A stretch of 64,000 nucleotides of DNA from Fusarium oxysporum f. sp. lycopersici 4287 (GCF_000149955.1 NC_031000.1:1092398-1156397), one strand, 5' to 3'; counted from the stretch's first letter, positions 33,093 to 44,028 are shown. A program made the numbers and translations. Notes: generated by a model from the sequence alone, not told the origin.

Positions 33093-35270
33093 GACGGCAG
33101 CGCTTAGGTGGTCAACCCAGTAGAAGCACGAGTATCGCGCCGAGGCCAACGGGTTGGGATCAGGCTGGCGGACATCATCGATAGAGATGCCGGGATGGTT
33201 CAGATTGTACATGTCGCGCCGCAGGGACCTGGACCAGGGTTCAAATCCATACCACGAAATCCACATATGGATCCATAATGTGGATCCATATCCATTCCAT
33301 TCCATTCCACGTGGGCTTCAGCATTTCCATATCCACGCCACGAAGCCCCTTCCACATGTTCCACATGTGGAAATCGTGGAATATTTTAGGTGGGGTTCGA
33401 AAATACCTTGATTTCCTTGTGAAATCCCGCATATCCTAAGTACTTTCTATCACCCACAACAACACAACATCGATTTGCCACCCCATTTTCCTCCGTACAC
33501 AATGAGTCCATTCTGGGGGCTTCACTGTTACTCGCGTTACTACCCCAAATCGAAATGGCCACTCCCCATCCTACCAAGTCAACCACATCCGTTCCAGAAC
33601 GAACAGAAGAGGACAATCAACGGCTCTTTCAGCTCTACAAAAGCTGGATCTTGACGGAGAGAGACGGCAAGGCGCGTCTATAGGTATATCGGTTCGGCTA
33701 CGAATATCCAGCATAACAAGAAACAGGAACGTCGGTGGGTGTGTTGCCTTTGCGTCAAGCAACGGCGGATTTTAATGGACCAATGACAAAAACATTGACG
33801 TCACCGAGGGCGGGCGGGACCCATTAATTACCATTGTTGGACGAAGTAGGTTTCCATTCCACGAATTCCACAATATGGATCCATTTCCATAATGGATCCA
33901 TTTCCACCCATTCCACATCGAAATTATTAGTCAGCATCCATATCCACGCCATATTCACAAATGTGTCGTGGAGTGTCGTGGATTTGAACCCTGACCTGGA
34001 CATCACCAGCAGCGACCTCGAGAAGATGGTATGGTGCTGGTCCGTGGTGCCAGAAGGTACGATCTGGTTGGATGCCTTGTCAAGCAGGTATTCCTTCGCC
34101 GATTGATGCACAAAGTAAATGACACCTTTTCGAAGAGTCAGGAAAGAGCCACAGGATCCGATGATCTCTTTCAACTCATCCTGGTCGAATTCCTCGAGCG
34201 ACTCAACAAGAGATATCAGCTCCTTCAACGTGACGGGGCTGTATACGACCGACACAGTAGCTAAGATCTGCTTGCACAGGCCCGCATCATCTGAGTTGAT
34301 AATATGTTCCATCATTCGCTCATAAAGTTGATCAAGTCCTGCTGGGAATGACGTTAACTTCGTAAGCATATGCTGTCTTGGGACCCTAGGATCCGCAGGT
34401 TCTTTCCAGACTAAAGTTACCCAGAGAAAAGTGCCATTGGCATGAGACATGAAGTAGTGTTGGACAGCGTAGCGTAGCTTGTCGTCGTAATTCTCTTCAC
34501 ATATCAATTGATCCACTTTGTGTCGGATGTACGCGTCAACTGCTTCGCAAATGGTGCTCCCAATGTCCTCAAGACACAGCTTGGCTGTGTGTGTTGCATT
34601 TCTGAGCCTCGGCCCAATGTCTGGGCAGTGGTTGCGGCTGGATACAATCCACTTGATATGGGAAGGCGACTTGAAAATAAAGTCAAGAAGCTCTGAGTGC
34701 TTCGTTTTGCACTCGTCAAGGGCATCGACGATCAAGACCACATCCTCCAGAGCTGGATCGTTCAGCATGTCCATGAATATATCGGTCAGAGGCACCCAGG
34801 CATTGATACTCTCAAAAAGTTTCTGCTCTTGGGTATCGTACTTCGCCCGTACCTAGGAAATGAGTGATGGTTGCTGGATGATGAGAAGGTAGATGAGGCC
34901 GCGCAGCACGCCCGTGGCACTGCTCAATTGAGCCTCTGTAGCCTGACAGAAGAAATAAGACAGTCGTTTCGCAGACTCTTTCTCTAGCTCATCTATGATG
35001 CCGCAGAGGAGCATTGTCTTGCCTTTGCCGAGGTCGCCCTTGATCCAGAGCAGCGGGCTTTGCGGGTCGTCACGAAATCGCTGAAAGCGGTCGTTCTTGA
35101 GAATCCAGCAGTAGGAGCCCTTGAGCAGGCCGCCCTTTGTCTCCAGGATTCGCTGCTTGTCGTCGCGGGGGTCAGTCACGTATAGATGCTTCAGACATCG
35201 CATGTTCTTGACGCCTGGGAACTTTGTCTTAGCAAACCATTCTAACAGCTGAGTACATCTAATAGAAGGG
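33093..35270 (-). pseudogene. NACHT-domain NLR (HET-E/HNWD-like), interrupted and truncated
   Basis: The upstream part (35203-34856) begins VTDPRDDKQRILETKGGLL and has the Walker A loop LWIKGDLGKGKTMLLCGIID. A TAG at 34853-34855 interrupts the frame, which then continues with DVVLIVDALDECKTKH (Walker B), WIVSSRNHCPDI and NGTFLWVTLVWKEPADPRVP. It goes on to SAKEYLLDKASNQIVP at about 34060. The frame is then broken by a hAT-type element (33235-33993) and resumes at 33226 with RRDMYNLNHPGISIDDVRQP and YWVDHL, the usual lead-in to C-terminal repeats. A solo LTR cuts it at 33093. The N-terminal effector domain is also absent; the Crypton-like remnant begins at 35279. Such NLRs act in fungal non-self recognition. 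This copy cannot make a full protein. Confidence 0.8.
33235..33993. mobile_element. Non-autonomous hAT-type element with 8-bp target-site duplication
   Basis: The ends are inverted copies of CAGGGTTCAAATCCA (33235 rightwards; complement ending at 33993). On both sides lies the same octamer ACCTGGAC (33227-33234 and 33994-34001), an exact 8-bp duplication as made by hAT transposases. The 759-bp interior has no transposase but many short subterminal words (CCATTCCAC, ATGGATCC, ATATCCACGCCA). It sits inside an NLR reading frame. Confidence 0.92.
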
Positions 35271-35278
35271 CCAACAAG

Positions 35279-35874
35279 TTAAGATGCCACTTTCCTTGGT
35301 CGGGCGGTCCGCCTCCTCCCTAGCCGAGCCCAGCGCCCCCGATGGCCCTGGTCCCGAGTCGGCCTTGGTCCCGGGTCTGGGTCATCGGGCACGGGGGTTC
35401 CTACCTGTACCCGTAACCGGCCCTGGCCCCGCCGGCGGCGCTGTTTGAGCTCGTCGACGAGCCGGTTCAAGCTCCAGCCGGCGCGTAAGAGCTCTAGCTC
35501 TGCAACTGCCTCCTCCTCGCTCTTGCCGGACGCCGTGCGGGCCAAGAGCTCGTCCCAGATCACCTTCCGGCGACAGAACTGCACCCTGATCCCGTTCCCC
35601 GGGCGCCAGCGGCTTTCCCCACGTCTCTTCTAGCACCCGTACGGCCGGCTGACCTGCAATCCCTTCCTCCCACTCCTTCCAGACATCCAGCACTGTAAAG
35701 ACCTTGGCCCAGGGCTGCAACGACGGGCATACCTGGTACTGGAGGCTCTGGAGCCGGAGCCGGAGCCGCATTGAAGTTCAAGGTAGGGGCTGCCGACGGC
35801 GCCGGCGCCGGCGCCAGCGACACTGCTGGCCCGGCTCCAAAGTGGCCGGTAAAGGTGATTGGGACCTTGCCCTG
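35279..35874 (-). pseudogene. Crypton-like GCR1_C DNA-binding domain remnant
   Basis: One frame (35771 to about 35600) reads VLDVWKEWEEGIAGQPAVRV with LEETWGK, the start of the GCR1_C-type domain found at the end of fungal Crypton tyrosine recombinases. A neighbouring frame (35584-35279) continues with CRRKVIWDELLARTASGKSE then LELLRAGWSLNRLVDELKQR. So a frameshift near 35595 splits the domain. Upstream is a Pro/Ala-rich low-complexity stretch leading into an assembly gap. The recombinase domain is not seen. GC content here is clearly higher than in the neighbouring AT-rich repeats. Confidence 0.55.
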
Positions 35875-36334
35875 NNNNNNNNNNNNNNNNNNNNNNNNNN
35901 NNNNNNNNNNNNNNNNNNNNNNNNNNNNNNNNNNNNNNNNNNNNNNNNNNNNNNNNNNNNNNNNNNNNNNNNNNNNNNNNNNNNNNNNNNNNNNNNNNNN
36001 NNNNNNNNNNNNNNNNNNNNNNNNNNNNNNNNNNNNNNNNNNNNNNNNNNNNNNNNNNNNNNNNNNNNNNNNNNNNNNNNNNNNNNNNNNNNNNNNNNNN
36101 NNNNNNNNNNNNNNNNNNNNNNNNNNNNNNNNNNNNNNNNNNNNNNNNNNNNNNNNNNNNNNNNNNNNNNNNNNNNNNNNNNNNNNNNNNNNNNNNNNNN
36201 NNNNNNNNNNNNNNNNNNNNNNNNNNNNNNNNNNNNNNNNNNNNNNNNNNNNNNNNNNNNNNNNNNNNNNNNNNNNNNNNNNNNNNNNNNNNNNNNNNNN
36301 NNNNNNNNNNNNNNNNNNNNNNNNNNNNNNNNNN
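35875..36334. other. Assembly gap (460 N)
   Basis: A run of N between the Crypton-like remnant and the LINE ORF1. Apparent long ORFs spanning it are artefacts. Confidence 1.
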
Positions 36335-36946
36335 TAAACGTCAATCGTGCAGTAAAGCACGTCTGTGGGGTTCGGAGGAGCGGCTAAGGTCCTCGAATCG
36401 TTGTGGGGTAAGAACGGTGTCAGTCGTGTGACGTCAGCATATGATCGTTGAGGCCCGTCCATTGCGTTCGTAACGATAGTTTCGAGCTGCTCGCGGACGC
36501 GCTGCAGCTCCTCGGTCATCTGATCCTTGATCTCTACCATCTGCTTGCCCATCTCGCGTACTGTTTCTTCCTGCTTTGCAACAGCTTCCTTGAGTTCCTT
36601 GGTCATCTCCATCTGTTCCCTCAGCGCTTCCTGCAGCCTCTTGGTCTCCCTGCGCGACTCTGCCAGGAGATCCAGCGCCTTCTGCATGCAGCATTGCCCT
36701 TCCATCGCTGCTGCTGCCGCTGCCGCTACTCTTTCGGGTTTCGGTCGATCGGTCGATCTGTTCTTCGGCCGGTACGTTTCGCGTCGTCTGTCGGGTGTTT
36801 CGTCGCGTTTCTATGGCAGTATCTTCCAATTGTCGCGCCGTGTCTCGGACCTTGCTCGTAGGCTTCACGACCCGACTCGGGCGTTTTGGCGTCGAAAAAG
36901 GGGCGTCCTGCTCCACCACGATCTCGGCTCCCATTGGGTCCGCCAT
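36335..36946 (-). mobile_element. Tad-type non-LTR retrotransposon, ORF1 (gag-like) 5' part
   Basis: The minus strand starts at 36946 (ADPMGAEIVVEQDAPFSTPK) and continues as a charged region with a strong coiled coil (AESRRETKRLQEALREQMEM, TKELKEAVAKQEETVREMGK). It then has RSYADVTRLTPFLP and TDVLYCTIDV, the usual ORF1 motifs in fungal Tad/CRE-like LINEs. A frameshift near 36720 separates the N-terminus from the coiled coil. The ORF runs into the gap at 36334. The RNase H end of a LINE at 56480 is on the other strand and far away, so it is a different copy. Confidence 0.65.
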
Positions 36947-37115
36947 GACGGTAGGCTAACCAACCTCCACACACACTTCTTTGGTCAGGATACCCACGAT
37001 AACCTGCGTATACTTGATGCGTTTCTCAAACAATCGAGCCTCTTCCTTTTTTGTCTCTCGTAAATAAAACTATAACTATGTTATGTGAAATAACTAATAT
37101 AGATGACCTAGCAAC

Positions 37116-37225
37116 GTGCACGGGCCAGTTGCGTTGTATCCTGTCATATTATAGGGATAAGAGTGTGTGCACGGACAGGACTGTTATTGTGCACGGGCCA
37201 GTTTTGTTATCCTGTCACGTTACCG
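37116..37225. repeat. Direct repeat upstream of LINE ORF1
   Basis: The word GTGCACGGGCCAGTT, followed after a few bases by ATCCTGTCA, occurs at 37116 and again at about 37190, 74 bp apart, some 170-280 bp upstream of the ORF1 start. Tandem 5'-UTR repeats are known from LINEs, where they act as internal promoters. The first 13 bases also equal the tip of the MULE terminal repeat at 27034-27046, which may be chance. Confidence 0.5.
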
Positions 37226-37229
37226 CCAC

Positions 37230-38880
37230 GACTGCGTACAGTAGTAGTAGTAAGCGGACGCAGCCAAAGCCAACACAGACCTGCATCATATAAATGCAAC
37301 GATGTTTTATCATATCTATGTAGCTTATCATTTACCAAGGCTGGCTCTAGTCCCGATCCACAGTCGTCTCACAAAACTTGCTCTCGACTTCCACAGCCAG
37401 CAGCAGCCAACCGTTGGTTCTGCAAACACGAGCGTCGTGCAATAAAGTGGACGTCTTTCAGCTTGTAATTAAAAATAAGGAGAACAGCTATTAGAGAAGT
37501 ACCAGAGGTCCAGAACAAGTCCAGATGCCACCAACATGAAAGGACGCCACATGAGAATCTCCGAGATTCAACAGTGGGTTGTATCGTGGCATACTCTGCT
37601 CCGGGAATGGGGTGGCCCAGGATGACCCGTGCAAACGCACGGTTATTGCCAGAAGCGCTCAACCCGACTTCAAAAGCTTATTTCCTTTATTGTATGCATG
37701 AAATCATAATAATATTCACTCGCGTAAAACTCTTCGATACTTGAAAGTCGTAATCTGGACGAGGGCTCTGTGGAAAATAGCTGCTGCAGATCTTCAGGCA
37801 AATAACATTTCCAACAATTGCTGAACGATCTCGTTTTGCACCTACCGACTTGGCATCTCTTGGTACATTCGACTCTACAGCGTCTGAATTTGCGAGATTG
37901 GCTTCAAGACTATGAATGGGTTGGGATCTGTTCCTCCGCAAGAGCAATCGATTTCTGCCCGACTACGGAAGGTAACATCCGCCATTGTCCCCCACAAATT
38001 CATTAGCTTCCGGGGAAGAGACTGAAAGATGGTGGGTGCAGTTTCGGGAAGGGCAACACCTACGCGAAGCTGCTGAAGGTCGCGCCCTCCAAGAACAGCG
38101 TAAAGAAAGCAACGCAGACGGAAAAAGCCAAGGAGCGTGCGAGTGGTGCTAGCTGAAGGCGGCCATAACTCTTGAGCTCAGCTGAGGTTGCACGTCACTC
38201 CCCTTGCTCCTATTGGAGGAAGTTTCAGGACTACCGTTGAAGTGCTAGATATTGTGTTTATTTCGACAGGGCTACAGCTGATACCGAATTATCCCCCGCA
38301 TCTACCTTTGCCGCCTTGAAAGTTCAGCCCCATCTGGACGCTAAATAACCTTATGTCATATTGAGTCATCAGCAAGTGATTGTCTTTGGTGGTTTAATAT
38401 CCAATCGTGTACGAGAAGCGATGCTTTCAGATGTGGTCTAATGTCAATTGCAATTTCTTCTTGGATACACTACTCGTAATGCTAAAGCCAAAGGATTGCT
38501 CTTGAAGATCCTTTCGCATAACAGTTGTCGTATACAAGAGCCACATAGTGTGATCAAACGATGCTAATGCTAGCATCCAGCCGGCTGGTAAGTAGCCTAT
38601 AGCCTAAACCCGTTAAAATAAGCTAGAAATATACAATACTCTCTTGTATCTAGGACTTACTTCAGTATGCGGCGGTGCTTTTGATAATCAATGGTTAGAG
38701 ACTTAACTCACGAGTCTCAGAAGGCAGGCTCTCGAATGAGAGTTCAAACAGTCCGAACACGTAGAGATACACTTTCCACTTTTACTTCAGGGTGTTTCGC
38801 AAAAGCATGCTTAAGTAGATAGCTTAGCGACTTACAATAGGAACGTGTATATGGCTTTCTCTTCAACGTCACGCTTACCA
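37230..38880. other. Intergenic region with degraded coding traces
   Basis: The plus strand near 37830-38155 shows a weak coding trace over several frames (TDLASLGTFDSTASEFARLA, then WWVQFREGQHLREAAEGRAL), interrupted by stops. It looks like a decayed gene or transposon protein with a C-terminal coiled coil. I cannot name the family. The rest has no convincing frame. Confidence 0.3.
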
Positions 38881-38882
38881 TT

Positions 38883-39154
38883 CTATATAACTGCATTGGG
38901 GAAGTTCTTTACGTGGCAGGTAGTATGAATCACTGAGCTGTCATCTGGCTTTAAGGGTGGTGGTATCCTACTGTAACTGGGCCACAGCATTGCAAAAGTC
39001 TGATATCCGGACATAATCGTAACCCTTAAGGGGATATACCCATGATGAAGCGCTTTGCACTTATTACAGCAACGATTATACCTATGCTGGTCATCGTCGA
39101 CGCCTAGTGCGGCCTGTGGGGCGCACATCACCAGCAAAGCACTCCAGAGTGTCA
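38883..39154 (-). CDS. Small secreted Cys-containing protein, about 90 residues
   Basis: From the ATG at 39152-39154 the protein begins with a signal peptide (TLWSALLVMCAPQAALG), followed by a mature part with RYNRCCNKCKALHHGYIPL and a late cysteine (IHTTCHVKNF). Small size, secretion signal and cysteines are typical of secreted effectors or hydrophobin-like surface proteins, but the pattern does not fit the hydrophobin eight-Cys signature. The frame is open further upstream to 39332, but that part has no such features. No intron is needed. Confidence 0.5.
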
Positions 39155-39399
39155 TTGAAATCCTGATTGCAGCGTCACCTGTGGTAAGCTTACGATCTGT
39201 GGCGGCGGCAAAACCAGTGCACAGCTGGTTTTGGATGCTACCTGGACTGCCACCGTGCGGTGCACCAGCTACGGTGGCTGGCTTGTCGAGGTTACAATGG
39301 TGTGAGGGCAAAAGTATGTTAGCTCGCCCCACACGGAACCAGGGATCAGAGGGGTCACTTTCCCGGCTCCTGATTTATCGTCTTCAAAATTAGCTATGG

Positions 39400-39800
39400 T
39401 CATCTAGAATCGAGTATGTATTCCATTAGCTTCAATAGCAGTTTGGCAACGATCCTTTAGCGACTCTAATACCTGTAATAAGAAGCTATCATCAATTCAT
39501 TCTCAAGCTTCCTTAACTGCGGCTCGTAATTAGTCATACGATTGATCTTCTGGGAAGTGTCTCAATATACTCCTTCATCTCATTCCATACAGTCTCAATT
39601 GGGTCTAAATCTGGTGAAAAAGGTGGCCAGGCGATTATCTTAATCCCTCGAGCTTTAAGCTCAGCGATCGTCTCTGTTGCAGTATGGGCAGCGGCATTAT
39701 CTTGCATAAAGATATGCCTATGATCCGGATGAAGCTGGTGCTAACTATATATAATAGGGACAATATGCTCAATATAGCTTGAAGCCCGGATTAAGTCGAG
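39400..39800 (-). mobile_element. Tc1/mariner transposase C-terminal remnant (DD34E)
   Basis: The minus strand reads HIFMQDNAAAHTATETIAEL, later IIAWPPFSPDLDPIETVWNE and, at the end, a short AIEANGIHTRF tail. The second Asp and the Glu are 34 residues apart. Stops interrupt the end part (after PRRSIV and in the following helix). The sequence differs clearly from the intact Tc1 at 27205-28416, so it belongs to another lineage. Confidence 0.75.
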
Positions 39801-40080
39801 GTACTACTCGCAGGCGATTTGACTCAAATCGGTCACCAAAATGGGGTTGCGGGGTCAACAGATTTCCCTCTTACAGCTTTCCCTACTCTTCTATGCTTAA
39901 TTGTCGTGTACCCCAAATTGTCGCCTACTCCCTGTTCATTCTCACGTATGCGTCTATCTCCGCCCTATTTCCATCCATCGATTTCCAAAGCGACTACAAT
40001 TTGAAATACTGCATATCGGATGGTTTAAGGTTAGCTGGATCCCAAAATTCGGGCTTCGAGGGGCTGCCTGATCGAAGAAT

Positions 40081-40719
40081 TTGCCGAAAAATCATTGCCG
40101 ACCATTCATCCGGGTCCAGCCCGTCAACACAGCGATGCCGGCTCCTCAATGTGGCCTGCCTCCTCTGGAGACCATGACCCTTCCTCCCCAGCGGCCTGCA
40201 ACCGCCATTCCTCCTTCGCCTACGTGTCGTACGCCTCTTCCATGTCTACTGCCGCCTTTGTTAACCCGGAGTCATCAGCGGAGAGATTCCTGGCCCCAGC
40301 TCCCCGACCCGCCCCAGCGATGGCGAGGAGCTGAGGAATCCATGAGGGATTGGCTGCAAGCCAGTGTCGAGGAGGACAAGAGAAGACAGGCAGAGGAGAG
40401 GACGAGGCAGGAGAGTCTACGCCTTGAGCAGAGAAAGGTCGAGATGGACATGCTGTGCACATCTCTGCAAGGCGGTGTCCCGCCCGCCATGATTCCTCTT
40501 ATCTTCGTCCGCATAGGTAGCGGAGGCACGCGTCCACAGATGACTGGAGAGCAGCAGTTCACGTCTATCTCGCAGGCTTATCATTTCCAACTTCTATCTC
40601 CCCAACATGCTCATTCGAAATACCAAAGGGATATACCACAGCCCACCCAAGCAGCAGCCCCGGCGTTGGCATCACATCCACAAATAGAGCATCTCCAATC
40701 GTCCCAACATGAGTCTTAA
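40081..40719 (+). CDS. Coiled-coil protein of unknown function
   Basis: After a Pro-rich head, the frame has DPPQRWRGAEESMRDWLQAS and then a charged coiled coil (EEDKRRQAEERTRQESLRLE, QRKVEMDMLCTSLQGGVPP). I recall this layout from many uncharacterised Sordariomycete proteins of about 300-400 residues. No clear start context is seen, and the ORF may continue by splicing into a frame at about 40760-40975 (PERFPLRPRPRDSETVILQW). Role unknown. Confidence 0.45.
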   Translation: MPKNHCRPFIRVQPVNTAMPAPQCGLPPLETMTLPPQRPATAIPPSPTCRTPLPCLLPPLLTRSHQRRDSWPQLPDPPQRWRGAEESMRDWLQASVEEDKRRQAEERTRQESLRLEQRKVEMDMLCTSLQGGVPPAMIPLIFVRIGSGGTRPQMTGEQQFTSISQAYHFQLLSPQHAHSKYQRDIPQPTQAAAPALASHPQIEHLQSSQHES

Positions 40720-40979
40720 CCAAGTTCCTCGATAACCTTTTATAACTGGCAACCGCCAATATTGCAAGCCCGCAGCAACTCGAATCGACCCAGAGCGCTT
40801 TCCGCTTCGACCAAGACCAAGAGACAGTGAGACTGTCATACTACAATGGGGTGATTTTGCAACGATGGTGTCGTTGCCCGGACAGAGCAACGATTCTGGA
40901 CCAATGAGACCAGGCCATGACAGATTCCCCGTACCACTCGAGACGCCTCAACGACAGACGTCTATAAAGAGATTACGTC

Positions 40980-41660
40980 TGTTAATAAGATTGTCTTAAC
41001 GATACTAGGGAGAAAGTTGCTTGTCGAGAAAGGAGGAACCGGAACAGCGATAGGAGTACGTGATTCGTACGGAGTCACCGCTCTCAGTTGATATCACAGG
41101 GTCCAGCCAGCGAACAGGCAAAAGACAAGAGTGTTGATATTCGCATGAACAGATTATATGCCTAAATCAGACCGGCGCAAGCCCCAATACAGGGGTCTTA
41201 ACTAACACTTTCCTTAGTTACTAAAATAATTATACTATCTCCTAAGAGCTCTCAAGACTACAAGCTGGTCAAGATGAGGGGGTCGTAGCCAGTCAAAATG
41301 CATAGAACATGAGGTACTTGTGTTGCCACCTAACCTAAGCGGTGATAAAAGTGCCAAAAGGTCTTTTTGCTACAGATCGCTACATCGCAAATCTTGCACC
41401 CATATCTAGTCTGCCGACCGTGATGACCTCCTCTTGTGTTGCCGCTGATTTCAGCGAAAGCACGCCTTTCTGAGCTTTTTGACCTTATCTGCCTTTGTCG
41501 GAAGCCCTGAAAAGCTAGGCACGCTGAACAGGGGCCACGATAGACATGGTTGATGTTCCTATCTATGCGTTTTTGCCGTGTTTCTTGATTATCGATGTCT
41601 CCTCGGCCCCTGACCGGTATCTCTTCCTTGCTTGACTTTCGCTATGATATGTGTTGAATA
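40980..41660. other. Intergenic, nothing supported
   Basis: Only very short frames are present. This stretch separates the coiled-coil gene from the piggyBac remnant. Confidence 0.4.
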
Positions 41661-41682
41661 GGGCGTTTGAAATGCACTTCCG

Positions 41683-43000
41683 CTAATCCTCCTGTGACAT
41701 AAATCTTTCCCAATTTAGCTGAGATCTATGTAGTTGAAGCATATAGCTATTAGTTAGTGCAACATCAAGAAGGAAGGTCAAAGTTAGAGCCTGCCAAGCC
41801 CCCCAGCGAAGGGGGTGATCATAGCTTGTGTATGACCTCAATTGGTCACCTCGGTCAACGTGGTCGGTTTCATCGTTATAAGCAGCAGCAACTGTTGGGA
41901 TTGGAATGACTTTAGTGTTCTCTTCACCAAATTCTGGCTGTGTTGGCTGGGTTCGTAGGTGGTCTGCAGACGGCTTCTTCCTCTTCTTATTGGTAAGCTC
42001 ATCGCCTCGGAAGACGGTTGTGGTGAAGAGCACAAGGCTGTTATCCTTCCAAGCTATTTGATTGACCTAGGAAGGAGAGGAAAGAATAAGTTACTAAGGG
42101 AAATATATAGAAAAGTGTCACAGCTTCTCACCTTATTATCCCTTGTCGGGATAGCCCTGACTTCATTGAAGGCATAGTCACAATGCCCTGATTTATCGAG
42201 GTTCTTATCCCTCTTTAGGTCCTTGTGTATGACACAGTTAGGGCAAGCTATGCCGGTGGCCCCGTATCCGTGACCACGAAGCTTGCGGAAAAGGGGTGGT
42301 GTTGAGAAGAGGTTATCCACAAAGACGTGATATGTCGCTTTTGGCAGTGTGCTTGCTAAGGCAACAACGTCGCCTTGGGTCGAGTTTAAGGTGATAGGCT
42401 TGCATTCTTCTTTGGGTTCCTTCTTTAGTGCTTATGATGCCCTCTTACCGCGACCTCGTGAGAATGACTTCGGCTTTGGAAGCTCAACACCGACGGCACC
42501 CTATTTTGCGCCTTTGACGTGCCACAGCCAGTGAATATAGAAGCCCTGCTGTGCGATGACTCAGATTTTGAACCCTAGGGGGATAGGCATGCCCTTGACG
42601 ACTGTTGTCTTCTTAAATCTGACCGTATAGCTGATCATACACTCATCCACAGCCAGATGAGAGCCCGGGAAGAAGATCTCCGCAGACGCAGCCTGTATAT
42701 GATCAGACCACTCATCACAAGCTTGGAATACCTTCGGAAGAGGCCCGGTCTTATCGATCTTGGTGTGGTCAAGGGTGCGAAGGTAGCGATGAAGGATTTG
42801 AAACTTCCAATATGGCATGAACTTGATGATTGAGTGTTCAGGGCGTTGCTGCCCCGGCTTCTGGGTACTCCAGTGGCTTTAATCGCTCTTTCCTTATGTA
42901 TACCCATATAATTTACCATTCCAAGCCAGACATATACTTCTGCAACAGAGGTTCCTTGCCAAGCTCGCAGCCTTGTATTCTTCGTCATCGGGTGCTTCCA
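41683..43000 (-). mobile_element. piggyBac-like transposase (DDE_Tnp_1_7), degraded
   Basis: Fragments in order along the minus strand: GTSVAEVYVWLGMVNYMGIH (42988-), YWKFQILHRYLRTLDHTKID and HLAVDECMISYTVRFKK (42818-42561, with the first catalytic Asp region), FRKLRGHGYGATGIACPNCV (42320-), and RGDQLRSYTSYDHPLRWGAW then LTLTFLLDVALTNSYML (42033-41683, the family's end part). They lie in several frames with stops between them. Upstream (43339-43028) another minus frame may hold the N-terminus. TTAA target sites were not resolved. Confidence 0.7.
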
Positions 43001-43805
43001 GCTATCAACAACGTCATCTTCCTTAAACTACGCGACCCAGCTTTTGGTATATTGGAACCGTTTTTCAAGGAAGGAAATAGGAAGGAAAAGCTGGAACTGC
43101 TGCAGAGGTGTTGGCGGCAGTGTGATGATGCGAAAGTTGCGTATTTCTACGTACAAAGGCTCGAAGTTGGTGCCGCGGTCAGTTTCGGCAGGGAAAACAG
43201 CTATCCGGGTAGGGTCATTTGAGTGCAGCTGATGACTGTGATCCTCTTTAATAAAGCTCTTGTCTTCATAGGTATTAAGTGCCTGACTCTCTTCTAGAAT
43301 TGATTGGGAATTCATTATTGGCTTCAAAATGATCCCCAAGGCGAGCCGGAAACCCCGGCGATTGGCCGCTCCGACGGCCTGGAACGAGCTATTGGGCGAA
43401 ACGTAGATCCTCAGCCAAACAATCCACAGGTGTGGCGTTACCCACCGACGATTTTAGAGACACGTGGATGGAGGCATACTAATTTTCAGCTCGGCGGGAC
43501 AGCCATGGCCGAAAATCGGCTGATTCTGTTTCTCTTTTATTGGGACACGAGTGCGATTACTATTCCATGAGACAAAACGTTGTTAAGGTGCATGCCCGTA
43601 GTGTATCGCCAGCCTCATAGCTCTGGACTTTAGTTTCAACTTTCTGTTCAGTTTTGCGTTCGATAGATATACGGGCCTTGTTTTCCTCTTTAGAAAGATG
43701 GCTACGAACGTTGGTGATAATCCAATATATGTGTACGATATTTTACTCGGTAGTTCGCACTACATTAGGACGCTGAGGCTGTGGTTGAACTATTCCCTTT
43801 GTGAC

Positions 43806-43846
43806 CGAACTATTGACTGAACTATTGACCGAACTATGGACTGCGT
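43806..43846 (+). repeat. 12-bp tandem repeat in a promoter region
   Basis: Three copies of GAACTATTGAC(T/C), the last with one change, lie about 185 bp upstream of the secreted-protein start at 44029. They could be repeated regulator sites or a simple slippage product. Confidence 0.5.
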
Positions 43847-44028
43847 GGCGAACAGAAGCACATTTCCGCTCACCAATCGCATGACACTGAGAAGGGAAAT
43901 CTCGAATCAAGTTAAAAGCAGTAAAACGGTATAAAAAGTGATAAAGAAGCTCTCTTTGGACCAGCGAAGTCGACTCTTAACAGACATTTCCACAACTATT
44001 TGAAACGCAACCTAGTTCAACAACTACA

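Noticed and set aside
33235..33260. GGTTCAAATCC resembling a tRNA T-loop
   Set aside because: It is the terminal repeat of the hAT-type element; no cloverleaf could be drawn.
33386..33762. Short ORFs inside the hAT-type element
   Set aside because: No transposase motif; the element is non-autonomous and its composition is repeat-driven.
33824..34000. Apparent C-terminal extension of the NLR frame (Trp-rich residues after about 33993)
   Set aside because: These codons lie inside the hAT-type element, beyond the target duplication; they are not part of the gene.
35560..36705. 381-codon frame joining LINE ORF1 and the Crypton-like tail
   Set aside because: The join goes through 460 N. The two ends belong to different element types.
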